NCBI RefSeq assembly: GCF_016881005.1
Contig: NZ_JACOPV010000003.1
Coordinates: 124,001-188,000 of the forward strand
Source of the DNA: Pseudomonas arcuscaelestis
GTDB taxonomy: Bacteria > Pseudomonadota > Gammaproteobacteria > Pseudomonadales > Pseudomonadaceae
Length of the DNA stretch: 64,000 nucleotides
Direction: 5' to 3'
Under the pieces are notes generated by a model. The model saw nothing but the letters and a program-made list of their open reading frames with translations. It was not told the origin of the DNA and did not search any database. Positions 1-7,674 of this stretch are shown here, one piece after another (the stretch's first letter is position 1; every line of letters starts with the position of its first letter). The position numbers and the translations under genes were made by a program.

Positions 1-534
1 TTCGGGATGGTCGGCGAAAAATGCCTGTACGCGCGCTGGGTCGGGTTTGCCGGTGGCGGGGTCCGGGGTCATGGCCAGAACCTGCTGGTAGAAGGCGTGT
101 GGCGTACTCACTGCCAGCACCGGAGGGGTATTCATACCGGTACGCCAGACTTCGCCGTCATCACTGCTCAGTTGCAGCGCCAGACTGCGGGTCGGCACAC
201 TGGTGTCGGCGCTGTAGGGATTGCTGCCGCCTATGGCGAAACGGCCGATTACCGGGACCCGAGACTGGCTGAATACCCGGGCACGGGACAGCGGTTCAGC
301 CTGCTGGTTGCTCTGGAAGTAGCCGCTGACGCACAAACCCTTGGCGTGGTTTTTTCGATAGCCCGGGTAGTGACCGGCTTGGGACTCGAACGTGTCAATA
401 ATGCGCTTTGGGGTAAGCCGGTCGCTGCCGATCCAGCCGGCGGCATAGGCAAAACCGGCGGCCAGGGCGGCCAGGCCAAGGCCAATGGCAGCCAGGCGCA
501 GGGTGCGGGGACGACCGTGTAACGGAGTGCTCAT
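1..534 (-). CDS. SrpA-type catalase-family peroxidase, 5' part only (cut by window edge)
   Basis: The reverse strand is open from an ATG at 534 to the window edge, giving the first 178 residues. Residues about 8-28 form a hydrophobic, alanine/leucine-rich segment, so the protein is probably exported or anchored. It continues with a SrpA-like catalase N-terminus: GYRKNHAKG near residue 56, containing the histidine that is catalytic in haem catalases, then GRF..GGSNP, WRTGMN and DPATGKPDP. SrpA-like proteins are short haem catalases/peroxidases of about 350 residues, so roughly half is present here. It is divergent from an ECF sigma gene, and both share the same promoter motif. The family call is from recognised motifs; the substrate is inferred. 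Confidence 0.85.
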   Translation of the reverse strand, partial: MSTPLHGRPRTLRLAAIGLGLAALAAGFAYAAGWIGSDRLTPKRIIDTFESQAGHYPGYRKNHAKGLCVSGYFQSNQQAEPLSRARVFSQSRVPVIGRFAIGGSNPYSADTSVPTRSLALQLSSDDGEVWRTGMNTPPVLAVSTPHAFYQQVLAMTPDPATGKPDPARVQAFFADHPE

Positions 535-565
535 GGCGACGATCCGGGTCAGTGAATGAGCCGGT

Positions 566-593
566 ACGACGCCTGGGTATGAAATTTATTCCC
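566..593 (-). promoter_or_regulatory. ECF-type promoter of the catalase gene
   Basis: Read on the minus strand this is GGGAATA (593 to 587), a 15-base spacer and CGTCGT (571 to 566). It lies 32 bases upstream of the catalase ATG. The same -35 heptamer, spacer length and CGTC core occur in the divergent promoter of the sigma gene, so the two probably answer to the same ECF sigma factor. No transcript evidence is available. Confidence 0.6.
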
Positions 594-599
594 ATGGCA

Positions 600-626
600 G
601 GGAATATTTTTTCCTCTACAGCGTCT
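600..626 (+). promoter_or_regulatory. ECF-type promoter of the sigma/anti-sigma operon
   Basis: GGGAATA (600-606), a 15-base spacer and CGTCT (622-626) match the general ECF pattern of an AAC-like -35 and a CGTC -10. It lies about 40 bases before the chosen start of the sigma gene and suggests autoregulation. Only six bases separate its -35 from the -35 of the divergent catalase promoter. Confidence 0.6.
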
Positions 627-665
627 GCCTCGTACACTGATCGCTTGAAGGCCAAGGCCCCGGCA

Positions 666-1175
666 ATGCATGAACTAAATGACCAGCAACTGCGCGAGAT
701 GCTCCAGCGACTGCGGCGCTTCGCCTTGTGGCTGACCCGCGACGCCAGTAGCGCCGACGACCTGGTGCAGGCCACCGTCGAGCGTGCCCTGAGCCGGCGC
801 AGCCAGCAGCGCGAGCAGGACAGTTTGCGCGCCTGGCTGTTCTCCATCCTCTACCGGCAGTTTATCGATGGTAAGCGCCGCGAGCGTCGGCATGCCCGCT
901 GGCTGTCCTGGTTCGCACGTGCCCAAGAGCAGGGCAATGCGACGGAGGACATTGTCCTGGCCCAGTCTGGCCTGGCCGCTTTTGCGCTGTTGCCCACCGA
1001 TCAGCGGGCCTTGTTGCTGCTGATCAGTGTCGAGGGCTTGAGTTACAAGGAGGCCGCGCAGGCCCTGGATGTGCCGATCGGCACAGTAATGTCGCGATTG
1101 TCGCGGGCGCGGGCAGCGCTGCGTGAATTGGCCGAGGGCACTACAGCATCCCCGGTGATGCGGAGGTTGAAATGA
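666..1175 (+). CDS. ECF-family RNA polymerase sigma factor
   Basis: A 169-residue sigma-70-family protein made of region 2 and region 4 only, the ECF architecture. Region 2 shows DASSADDLVQATVERAL and AWLFSILYRQFIDGKRR. Region 4 shows LLLISVEGLSYKEAAQALD and VPIGTVMSRLSRARAALRE, the usual helix-turn-helix. I chose the ATG at 666; the frame is open to 552, but that would put the predicted promoter inside the gene. The stop overlaps the next start by four bases (ATGA), so sigma and anti-sigma are translationally coupled. The likely targets are its own operon and the divergent catalase, pointing to an oxidative or envelope stress response; the inducing signal is unknown. Confidence 0.92.
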   Translation: MHELNDQQLREMLQRLRRFALWLTRDASSADDLVQATVERALSRRSQQREQDSLRAWLFSILYRQFIDGKRRERRHARWLSWFARAQEQGNATEDIVLAQSGLAAFALLPTDQRALLLLISVEGLSYKEAAQALDVPIGTVMSRLSRARAALRELAEGTTASPVMRRLK

Positions 1176-1924
1176 GTCAGTTGATTCCATCGGACGACGA
1201 GCTGCACGCCTACGTCGATGAATGCCTGGAAGCGGAGCGTCGACGCGCGGTAGAACTTTATCTGGCCGCCAACCCCGAGCAGGCCATGCGCGTCGAAGGT
1301 TGGCGCCGTGATGCCCGACAACTGCGTGCGGCGATGTCGGGGTTCGCCGGGCAGGTGCCTAATCCACGGCTTGATCCGGCTCACCTGCGCCGCGAGCTAC
1401 GCCGGCGCCGACAGCGCCGCTGGGCCAGTGCAGCGGTGCTACTGGTGACGCTGGGGGTCGGCGGCCTGGGAGGCTGGCAAGTGCGCGAATCCAGCCTGAT
1501 GGCTGGCAACCTGCCGATGGCTGATGCCGTGCAGGCGCACCGGTTATTTGCCGATGCCAGCGCCCTGGACTTGAGCGCCCGTGATCCTGCGCGGTTGCAA
1601 ACATGGCTGGGACAATATTTTCGTCATGTCGGCAACCTGCCTGACTTGTCCTCCTACGGCTTCACCCCACTGGGTGCACGGCTGCTGAGCAACGAACAGG
1701 GGCCGGCAGCCCTGCTGGTGTTCGAAGACGCCCAGGGGCAACGAATCAGCCTGTTTCTGCGCTCGCCTGGCGAGCATTTTGCTCGCATGCCCAGTGGTGA
1801 GCGCACCGATGGGCAGTTGCAGGCGCGCTACTGGTCCCACGGTGACTACAACTACGCATTGGTCAGTGCGGCATCCGACAGCCGTGGTGCACAACTGCGC
1901 GAGGCTCTGGACATCGCCTTGTAG
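1172..1924 (+). CDS. Membrane-anchored anti-sigma factor
   Basis: A 250-residue protein directly behind the ECF sigma gene. The N-terminal cytoplasmic part (about 80 residues) starts SDDELHAYVDECLEAERR, which resembles the helical anti-sigma domain, but I do not see the zinc-binding HxxxCxxC of ZAS proteins. One membrane helix follows (about residues 85-104, AVLLVTLGVGGLGGW), and then a periplasmic domain of about 145 residues. This arrangement fits a transmembrane anti-sigma that holds the sigma factor at the membrane until a periplasmic signal arrives. The role is inferred from position and topology; the periplasmic domain has no motif I recognise. Confidence 0.85.
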   Translation: MSQLIPSDDELHAYVDECLEAERRRAVELYLAANPEQAMRVEGWRRDARQLRAAMSGFAGQVPNPRLDPAHLRRELRRRRQRRWASAAVLLVTLGVGGLGGWQVRESSLMAGNLPMADAVQAHRLFADASALDLSARDPARLQTWLGQYFRHVGNLPDLSSYGFTPLGARLLSNEQGPAALLVFEDAQGQRISLFLRSPGEHFARMPSGERTDGQLQARYWSHGDYNYALVSAASDSRGAQLREALDIAL

Positions 1925-1989
1925 TGGGTCGTCGCTGTCAGGCGTAAGCTTCTCAGTAGTCCTGTTCACTCCGTGCGAGGTAAAAGCAA

Positions 1990-2325
1990 ATGAAGCGCAA
2001 GCAAGGTTTGGCAGTGGCAGCGTTAGTACTGCTGGCTGGTACAGGCACGCAGGGTTGGGCAGCAGAGGTGAAGGATGCGCGTCTGCTTGCCCATGAGCAG
2101 GCTGTGCAGGCCTATGCCGCAAAAACCGGCAGGACGGTTCCTACTGTCCAGGACTACGCCTACGGCGCATCGGTCGATGTCGCCCGGCTCATCGCACAGA
2201 CCCCCATGCCCAGAGGTTGCACAGCGGCGCCGATGTTGATGACCTATGAAAACACCGCTGGTCAACTGCTGACGTTGCGCTATCAAGTTGAAGGGCAATG
2301 CCCGCGGTTTCAGGCTGCGCGTTGA
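1990..2325 (+). CDS. DUF2790 family small exported protein
   Basis: A 111-residue protein with a clear signal peptide (MKRKQG, then a hydrophobic core, then GWAAE, cleavage near residue 25). The mature part has the DUF2790 pattern, a family found mainly in Pseudomonas: YGASVDVARLIAQT, a cysteine (GCTAAPMLMTYENTAGQ), LRYQVEGQC. The two cysteines probably form a disulfide in the periplasm. There is a GAGG-like ribosome site before the ATG. It is 65 bases behind the anti-sigma gene and may be cotranscribed. The function of DUF2790 proteins is unknown to me. Confidence 0.8.
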   Translation: MKRKQGLAVAALVLLAGTGTQGWAAEVKDARLLAHEQAVQAYAAKTGRTVPTVQDYAYGASVDVARLIAQTPMPRGCTAAPMLMTYENTAGQLLTLRYQVEGQCPRFQAAR

Positions 2326-2395
2326 TGCATCTACGGCATAGGCTGCAGAGAAAAATCTGCATGGGCTGGCTGAACGACTAGTGGCAATTTAGTAT

Positions 2396-2819
2396 TGCTG
2401 GCTTGACGAACACTATGCGCTGGTTGCACTCTCAGCCCGTGCTCCAGTCAGCCCCAAGATCCGTTCAGCGTGGTTGCGTCAGCAAATCCCCAGCCTTGAA
2501 AAAGACCGGCCTGCTGCCGAACTTGCCAAGGACTTTCGCCCTCAACCGCTGGCGGCAGTTGCAACGCGTGCTGGTTGAAATGGGACATGCTGGCGAGGCA
2601 CGTGAACTGGGGATCATCTATGAACAACAGTTGCGCGCTATTGGTCACGTAGGCCAGCCAGCGAGCGGATGGCCGACCTGGATCGCCGCCATCTACTCGC
2701 GTATTGCTCTTGGCCTGCATGCGCTCTATGGGCTGCTGAGCGGTTACGGTTACCGTCCAATGCTGGGGGGTCAGTTTGCTGATGGTGGCTATCGTTTCCG
2801 GCCTGGCCCGTCGAAGTGA
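2396..2819 (+). pseudogene. Frameshifted C-terminal remnant of a membrane-associated oxidoreductase-like gene
   Basis: Two reading frames must be joined to give a sensible protein. From 2396 one frame reads WLDEHYALVALSARAP and continues to EKDRPAAELAKDFRPQP near 2548, then soon stops. The next frame picks up with WRQLQRVLVEMGHAGEARE and ends at 2819 after ALYGLLSGYGYRP. The joined segment (DFRPQP-W..L..VL.EMGH..EAR) looks like the C-terminal end of a Pseudomonas family of large membrane-associated pentapeptide/oxidoreductase proteins. The 5' part is missing, because a stop lies just upstream at about 2390. The remnant call is fairly firm; the family assignment is from memory and less certain. 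Confidence 0.5.
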
Positions 2820-2869
2820 ATAAAATCAACCGATGCGTTAACTGCACTTGGCTTGTGCCAGGGTATTTA

Positions 2870-2893
2870 ATTAGAATCAATCTCATTTGATTC
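2870..2893 (+). promoter_or_regulatory. Fur-box-like inverted repeat upstream of fecI-type gene
   Basis: A perfect inverted repeat, GAATCAA-N6-TTGATTC (2874-2893), sits inside an AT-rich stretch starting about 2865 that resembles arrays of the NATWAT hexamers of Fur sites. It ends 24 bases before the FecI-type start codon. Iron-starvation sigma genes are commonly Fur-repressed, so this is the natural operator. It is not a close match to the full 19-base consensus. Confidence 0.45.
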
Positions 2894-2917
2894 CTTTCCC
2901 TTGCAGGTGCTTTTTAG

Positions 2918-3427
2918 ATGAGCGAAGCGGTGGTCCTTTCCGAGCAGACGCTGCACAGTCTTTATCGAGATCACCGTAGTTGGCTGGAGAGCTGGTTGCA
3001 CCGGCGCCTGGACAATCGCTGGGATGCGGCCGACTTGAGCCAGGATACCTTTCTGCGGGTGCTGGCCAGCCCACAGGTGCTCGAAGAGCTGCGCGAACCG
3101 AGGGCCTATCTGCTGACGGTGGGCAAGCGCCTGCTGGTCAATTTCTACAAGCGCCGCAGTCTTGAGCACGCCTATCTTGAAGCCCTGGCCCACTTGCCCG
3201 AAGCGCTGATACCGTCACCAGAGCAGCGTTGGTTGTTGCTGGAAACCCTGCAGGCACTGGACGAAGTACTCGACGGTTTGGCCCTGCCGGTGCGTCGGGC
3301 ATTTCTCTGGTCGCAACTTGAAGGGTTGGGCTATGCGCAGATTGCCGAGCGTCTGCAGGTCAGCGAACGTACGGTCAAGCGCTACATGGCTCAAGCCTAT
3401 GAGCACTGCCTGTTGGCTGAGCTATGA
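2918..3427 (+). CDS. FecI-like ECF (iron-starvation) sigma factor
   Basis: A 169-residue ECF sigma factor of the FecI type. Region 2 carries LYRDHRSWLESWLHRRLDN, WDAADLSQDTFLRVL and EPRAYLLTVGKRLLVNFYKR. Region 4 carries LPVRRAFLWSQLEGLGYAQIAE and SERTVKRYMAQAYEHC. FecI-type factors direct transcription of a TonB-dependent transducer gene when the receptor and a FecR protein pass on a siderophore signal. A Fur-like site lies just upstream, and a FecR gene overlaps the stop by four bases. No receptor gene follows directly; the nearest transducer with a signalling domain starts at 16325. Confidence 0.92.
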   Translation: MSEAVVLSEQTLHSLYRDHRSWLESWLHRRLDNRWDAADLSQDTFLRVLASPQVLEELREPRAYLLTVGKRLLVNFYKRRSLEHAYLEALAHLPEALIPSPEQRWLLLETLQALDEVLDGLALPVRRAFLWSQLEGLGYAQIAERLQVSERTVKRYMAQAYEHCLLAEL

Positions 3428-4371
3428 ATCGCACCAGTAGCCCCGAGGCGCGGCAACTGGCTCGGGTCGCGGCCGGTTGGCTGGCGTTGCTCGATTCAGG
3501 AAGGGCAAGTGCCGACGATCTGCAGCGGCTTGATCATTGGCGTGCAGCCGATCCCCGTCATGAGCAGGTGTGGCAGCGCGCCGAGGGCTTGCGCCAGCGC
3601 TTTCAGGCAGTGCCGCAAGCGTTGGCGATGGCAAGCCTGGACCGCCCGCAGAGCAATCGTCGCACCTTGCTCAAGCGGGGCCTGGCCTTGGCGGTGGTGC
3701 TGCCAGCTGGCTGGGTGCTCAGCCAACAATTGCCTTTTGCAGCGTGGCGAGCGGATTTGCGTACTGCCGTCGGCGAGCGTCGGGGTGTGCGCCTGGTTGA
3801 TGGCAGCATGCTGCAGTTAAATACGGACACTGCTGTGGATCTGGACATGGCGCAGCATCGACTGAGTTTGATCGAAGGTGAGATTGCCTTGAGCGTCAGT
3901 CGCGCGCAGGCCATCAACGTGGATTTTGGCCTTGGGCGCGTCGCGACGGGGCAGGCACAGGTCTGTGTGCGCCGCGATGCGGAAAGTTGTCGTATTTCGG
4001 TTGTGCAGGGTGCAGTGCAGGTACGACCGCAAGAGGGTATGGCTTTGACGCTGCAATACGGTGATCAATTGACGTTGTACGCCGATGGTAGTGGCGCCAT
4101 GGGTCGCTTCGATCCGCATCTGCCTGATTGGCGCGATGGTGTGGTGAGTGTCGAGAAGCAGCCGCTGGGGCAGTTTTTGCGTGAAGTGGCCCGTTATCGT
4201 CCGGGAGTTTTGCGCTGGGAGCCGGCGCTGGAGTCGTTGAGTGTCACTGGTACTTTTCAGCTCGGTGATACCGATCGGATTCTTGATTTGTTGGCGGCGA
4301 GTTTGCCGTTGACTGTGCAAACGCGAAGTCGCTACTGGGTAACTTTGGTGGCTCGGCAAGCCTCGGCTTGA
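3424..4371 (+). CDS. FecR-like anti-sigma / sigma regulator
   Basis: A 315-residue FecR-family protein, overlapping the FecI-type gene by ATGA. The cytoplasmic N-terminus (ARVAAGWLALLDSG..DLQRLDHWRAADPRHEQVWQRAE) is the DUF4880 region that contacts the sigma factor. A short hydrophobic segment at about residues 81-98 follows RRTLLKRG, a twin-arginine-like stretch seen in many FecR proteins. The FecR domain follows (TAVGERRGVRLVDGSMLQLNTDTAVDLD), with a C-terminal secretin/TonB-like region that would meet the receptor's STN domain in the periplasm. The pair forms a cell-surface signalling unit for iron-siderophore uptake. Confidence 0.92.
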   Translation: MNRTSSPEARQLARVAAGWLALLDSGRASADDLQRLDHWRAADPRHEQVWQRAEGLRQRFQAVPQALAMASLDRPQSNRRTLLKRGLALAVVLPAGWVLSQQLPFAAWRADLRTAVGERRGVRLVDGSMLQLNTDTAVDLDMAQHRLSLIEGEIALSVSRAQAINVDFGLGRVATGQAQVCVRRDAESCRISVVQGAVQVRPQEGMALTLQYGDQLTLYADGSGAMGRFDPHLPDWRDGVVSVEKQPLGQFLREVARYRPGVLRWEPALESLSVTGTFQLGDTDRILDLLAASLPLTVQTRSRYWVTLVARQASA

Positions 4372-4713
4372 GCTAATTGAGTGCTTATCCGTTTGCTAGG
4401 GTGGCGCTGAATCACCTTTGCGCCCTTACGGCGCCTTACTTTGGCAGTCGCCCCAAAGTAAGCAAAGGGCTTGCCCCACCAGGGGCCCTACGCTGCGCTT
4501 CGGGTCCCCTCGCTACGGTGTCGCTACAGGGCATTGCGATCTACGTGTTGCAAGCAACACTACGATTCGCAACTTCGGCATTCGCCGAAGGCGCTACGCG
4601 CTAGCCCTTTCGCAACACCTTCGCTCGGCCCTTCTGGTTAACGGGGCGGGTAGATCAAGATCAAGATCAAGAGCAGGTCAAGAGCAGGTCGGAAGCAGGC
4701 AGGGTGGCGCCGG
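4372..4713. repeat. Gene-free stretch holding a Pseudomonas-type intergenic repeat
   Basis: No credible gene. The centre contains the inverted repeat TTACTTTGG (4436-4444) / CCAAAGTAA (4453-4461), followed by AGCAAAGGGCTTGCCCCACC. I recognise this combination as a repeat scattered between genes in several Pseudomonas genomes. The right end holds a short tandem array: GATCAA units at about 4653-4672, then two AAGAGCAGGTC units at about 4668-4690. The copy number in this genome cannot be judged from one window. Confidence 0.45.
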
Positions 4714-5955
4714 TTATGGGCGCCATACTGGCCATAATTCTTTGTCCAGGGCCCAATGTCCTTGTCCGGCCAGCAGTCGTACGCCGCCTACCCAACGCTC
4801 GGGGGCGTGTTGATCAAGCCAGTTGGCGTCACCTGCCAGCACTCGTTCACCCAGGGCGGTCAAGCGCAGCGGTCGCCGCGTCCACTCCAGGTCTGTCTGT
4901 GTTTCGCTGATTAACGCTGTCGGTGCATCTATCAGGGGCCGTAACGTCGCATGGAACATCATGTCGCCCAGGTACGGCAATGGCTCTCGTTTGCCCATCA
5001 GTTCGGCAAACACGCGGGCAAACGTCACTTCACCCTGTTCGCTGATGATCTGCAACGACAACCGTTCAGTCAGCGACAAGCCATCGTGCAATCCCGGCAA
5101 TTCCTGCAGTTGTCGCAGCAGTGCCGGGGCAAGCAGGGGCAGGCACAGGTCGCGGCGGTGTGCCAATTGCGCCCATGTTTCTGGCGAGGGCGCGCAATAG
5201 GCCGTCCAGGCGTGTCGGGCCAGTTGCAGCATGGGTTGGGTGATGGTTTGACGTTGTGGCCACAACCAGGCGAGTACATCCGGCGCCAGTTGGCCGATGC
5301 CGATGAATCGTTGCACACCAGGCATATGGTCGATCTGGATCAGTTCCAGGCGCTGGGGCATGCGTTCCAGGCTGGCAAGCAGGCGTATCAGGAACAGTTG
5401 GTCGTAGGCATCCGCTTCGCACCAGAGCACCGCCCGCGGGCAATCCTCAAGTAACGGCAGTTGACCGTACTCATCGAGCATCTTGCGCTGCACAAACGTG
5501 CGCTCGAGGGCGTAGGCCTTGCTGATGTAGTCGATGCGCATGGCCTGGTATTGCTCAAGGGGCAGGTCACGAACCGGGCCCATGCATAAAGGGTCGGTGA
5601 ACATGTGAAACGAGCCGGTAAAACCAGCCAGATTCAAACTGTGCTGGATGTCGTTGCCGCAGCGCCAGTGCTGTGTGCGGGCCTCATCGTCGGCGACGAA
5701 TTGCGGGTTGCGTGCGGCGAAATCGATGGCGTCGATGTGGGCCTTGAGCTTGGGCCAACTGCTGAACCCCAGGTCACGGGCAATTAACCATTGTGCATCG
5801 GCCAGGCGCGGTGCCGATGAACGTGAACCCAGTTGCGCCAGATGCTCAGGCGCGGTGCCTGTGCGTAGCCGTTGGAGCAGCTCTTTGGCGCGCTTGCGCT
5901 GTTGTTCCAGATTGATGCGTCCATCCTGGGACGGTGAAGACAGTCGAGCAGGCAT
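4714..5955 (-). CDS. DUF1835 domain-containing protein
   Basis: A 413-residue protein. The first 75 residues (EQQRKRAKELLQRLRTG, then ADAQWLIARDLGFSSWPKLKAH) look like the helical region often found before ankyrin-type or DUF1835 domains. The core has the DUF1835 signature: a GNDI.HSL motif (about residue 100), then FHMFTDPLCMGPVRDL and, further on, a C-terminal winged-helix-like part. There is an AAGGAG ribosome site before the ATG at 5955. The family's biochemical role is unknown. It is monocistronic, facing the intergenic repeat. Confidence 0.7.
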   Translation of the reverse strand: MPARLSSPSQDGRINLEQQRKRAKELLQRLRTGTAPEHLAQLGSRSSAPRLADAQWLIARDLGFSSWPKLKAHIDAIDFAARNPQFVADDEARTQHWRCGNDIQHSLNLAGFTGSFHMFTDPLCMGPVRDLPLEQYQAMRIDYISKAYALERTFVQRKMLDEYGQLPLLEDCPRAVLWCEADAYDQLFLIRLLASLERMPQRLELIQIDHMPGVQRFIGIGQLAPDVLAWLWPQRQTITQPMLQLARHAWTAYCAPSPETWAQLAHRRDLCLPLLAPALLRQLQELPGLHDGLSLTERLSLQIISEQGEVTFARVFAELMGKREPLPYLGDMMFHATLRPLIDAPTALISETQTDLEWTRRPLRLTALGERVLAGDANWLDQHAPERWVGGVRLLAGQGHWALDKELWPVWRP

Positions 5956-6186
5956 ACGAACTCCTTGTGCGAGCCTTGTCCGCTATCAGGCCGGGAGTCG
6001 TAAGTAGAATTCCTGGTGTACTGTCCTGGGCGCTGCCCTTTCCGCGGACGGTGGCGTGGAAGACGCCGACCGCGACTATAGGCTCGGGCTTGCGCAAAGG
6101 CAAATTCCAGTAAAGCAGGCTGGAGGCTCAGGGTGGCTGGGCGCAGTTTCCCTACAGCGCCCGGCACACACCTGCAAAGCCTTGGG

Positions 6187-6519
6187 TTAAGTGTTGTCCT
6201 TGATGGTCTTGCTGCTGCCGTTGGTTTTCACCGACGCAATGCCGGCATCGCGTGATTGCGCGCTGGCATACATCTGGCTGCTGCCGATGATCTGGTGGTT
6301 GGCTGCTTTGAGGTTAAAGTGAAATTTGCCATTGCTGGCTTCTTTCTTCTCGTAGCGTTCATCCGTACCACTGTTGGCCTGGACCGAGGCAATGCCGCTT
6401 TCGGCGGACGCCTTGGCCTTGTACAACTCGCTGGTAAGAATCGTCTCGCCATTACCTGCCTTGAGCACAAAACGGTATTGACCGTCGCTGCTGGTGCCCA
6501 ACTCAAACCATCCTGCCAT
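6187..6519 (-). CDS. yegP: YegP family (DUF1508) protein
   Basis: A 110-residue protein built of two similar DUF1508 repeats, each with a W/F-E-L, G.Y.F.LKA.NG..I..S..Y.....A..GI.SV pattern: residues about 3-47 (YRFVLKAGNGETILTSELY) and 55-100 (FHFNLKAANHQIIGSSQMY). This matches YegP of E. coli in length and organisation. The function is not established; such proteins are small, soluble and cytoplasmic. The ATG at 6519 has a GGAGTTCCC-like ribosome site. Confidence 0.9.
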   Translation of the reverse strand: MAGWFELGTSSDGQYRFVLKAGNGETILTSELYKAKASAESGIASVQANSGTDERYEKKEASNGKFHFNLKAANHQIIGSSQMYASAQSRDAGIASVKTNGSSKTIKDNT

Positions 6520-6640
6520 GGGAACTCCTTATTGCGCTGAAGTGCGCTGATCAATCCTGGGTGCTGCCTGCAAGCTGGCTTGCAGTGAAAAAACAGTATG
6601 GTGGGCTTTGAGCGCTTGTCCAATGTGAAGGCACGCGGGC

Positions 6641-7558
6641 CTATCTGCGCATCAGCGATTGTTGCGGGGTCAGGAAGGCTTCGTGGAAGTAGGCACGCAC
6701 CGCCTGCATGGCTGGTGTGAATGTGCGCTCACGGTGCCAGGCCAGGCCGACACTCATCGGGGTCACCGGGTCGCTCAGGCCCACGGTCTCGATGCGTTTA
6801 CCTTCGAGCGACCAGGGGCGATGCACCAGGTCCGAGAGAATCGCGACACCACTGCCATTGGCGACCATGCTGCGCACGGCCTCTACCGAGCTTGTACGCA
6901 CCCTTACCGACGGCTGCTGGCGGGCATTTTCCCAGTAGCGCATGGCACTTTGCTCGGCCTCGTCGACCGTCAGCAGGATGTACGGCTCGCGGGCGACATC
7001 CGCCAGGCTCACGGCGGTGCGCTGGCACAATGGGTGGTGGGCAGGGAGCCACAGGCGGCGCTCCGAGTTGAACAGTGTTTCGGAGACAATGTCTGGGTGG
7101 GTGAGGTTAGCGGTAAGCACCACGGCCATGTCATAGCGATGTTCGAGCAAGCCCAGTTCAATGGCCTGGCGTTCCTGTTCGTGAACTTCGATGGTCACAT
7201 CCGGATGCCAATGCCCCAGGCGCTGCAGGTGATGGGGGAGAAAGTAGCCAATCACCGTGTAGCTGGCGGCGACACGCAGCAGGCCACTGGCGCGGTAGTC
7301 GGGCAGGGGGCTGTTGAGGGCATCCTCGACGCTGCGCTGAATCACGTAGGCACGGTTGAGAAAGTGCCGGCCTGCGTCAGTCAGGTTCATGCCTTGTGCC
7401 GAGCGCAGGAATAAGGCCACCCCAAGCAGGGCTTCGAGCTCTTTGATTGCGGTGGTTACCGCCGACTGGGAGATGTTCAGGTGAAGCGCCGCCTGTGAAA
7501 TCTGGCCGATCTCAGCAGTGGCGACGAAATAGCGAACTTGTCGCAATGTGAGGGACAT
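6641..7558 (-). CDS. LysR-family transcriptional regulator next to the pxp-like operon
   Basis: 305 residues. The N-terminal winged helix-turn-helix (about residues 1-62: LRQVRYFVATAEIGQISQAALHLNISQSAVTTAIKELE) is followed by a type-2 periplasmic-binding-like effector domain. It is transcribed away from the pxpA-type gene, with 116 bases between, the classic LysR arrangement. Likely regulatory sites in that gap are listed separately. The effector could be a lactam or amide that the neighbouring enzyme consumes; that is inference from position only. Confidence 0.92.
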   Translation of the reverse strand: MSLTLRQVRYFVATAEIGQISQAALHLNISQSAVTTAIKELEALLGVALFLRSAQGMNLTDAGRHFLNRAYVIQRSVEDALNSPLPDYRASGLLRVAASYTVIGYFLPHHLQRLGHWHPDVTIEVHEQERQAIELGLLEHRYDMAVVLTANLTHPDIVSETLFNSERRLWLPAHHPLCQRTAVSLADVAREPYILLTVDEAEQSAMRYWENARQQPSVRVRTSSVEAVRSMVANGSGVAILSDLVHRPWSLEGKRIETVGLSDPVTPMSVGLAWHRERTFTPAMQAVRAYFHEAFLTPQQSLMRR

Positions 7559-7572
7559 GCAGCACCTTGAGG

Positions 7573-7610
7573 TATCTGTTTTTCAGAATACCCACCATCT
7601 GATAATAGAT
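7573..7610. promoter_or_regulatory. Candidate LysR binding sites between the regulator and pxpA
   Basis: Two small dyads lie in the divergent intergenic region: TCTG-N5-CAGA (7575-7587) and ATCT-N6-AGAT (7597-7610). The second is a T-N11-A-like LysR box. They are spaced about 22 bases centre to centre, so both could be held by one LysR tetramer. The prediction rests on symmetry and position. Confidence 0.35.
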
Positions 7611-7674
7611 CTTCCCAAGGGGCAAGCGGAATTCTACTGTTCGAGCATCAAGCGAATGAACGGGAGCACCCTTG

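Noticed and set aside
4372..4713. CRISPR array or phage attachment site at the short tandem array
   Set aside because: The units are only 6-11 bases, without regular spacers, and no integrase or cas gene is near.
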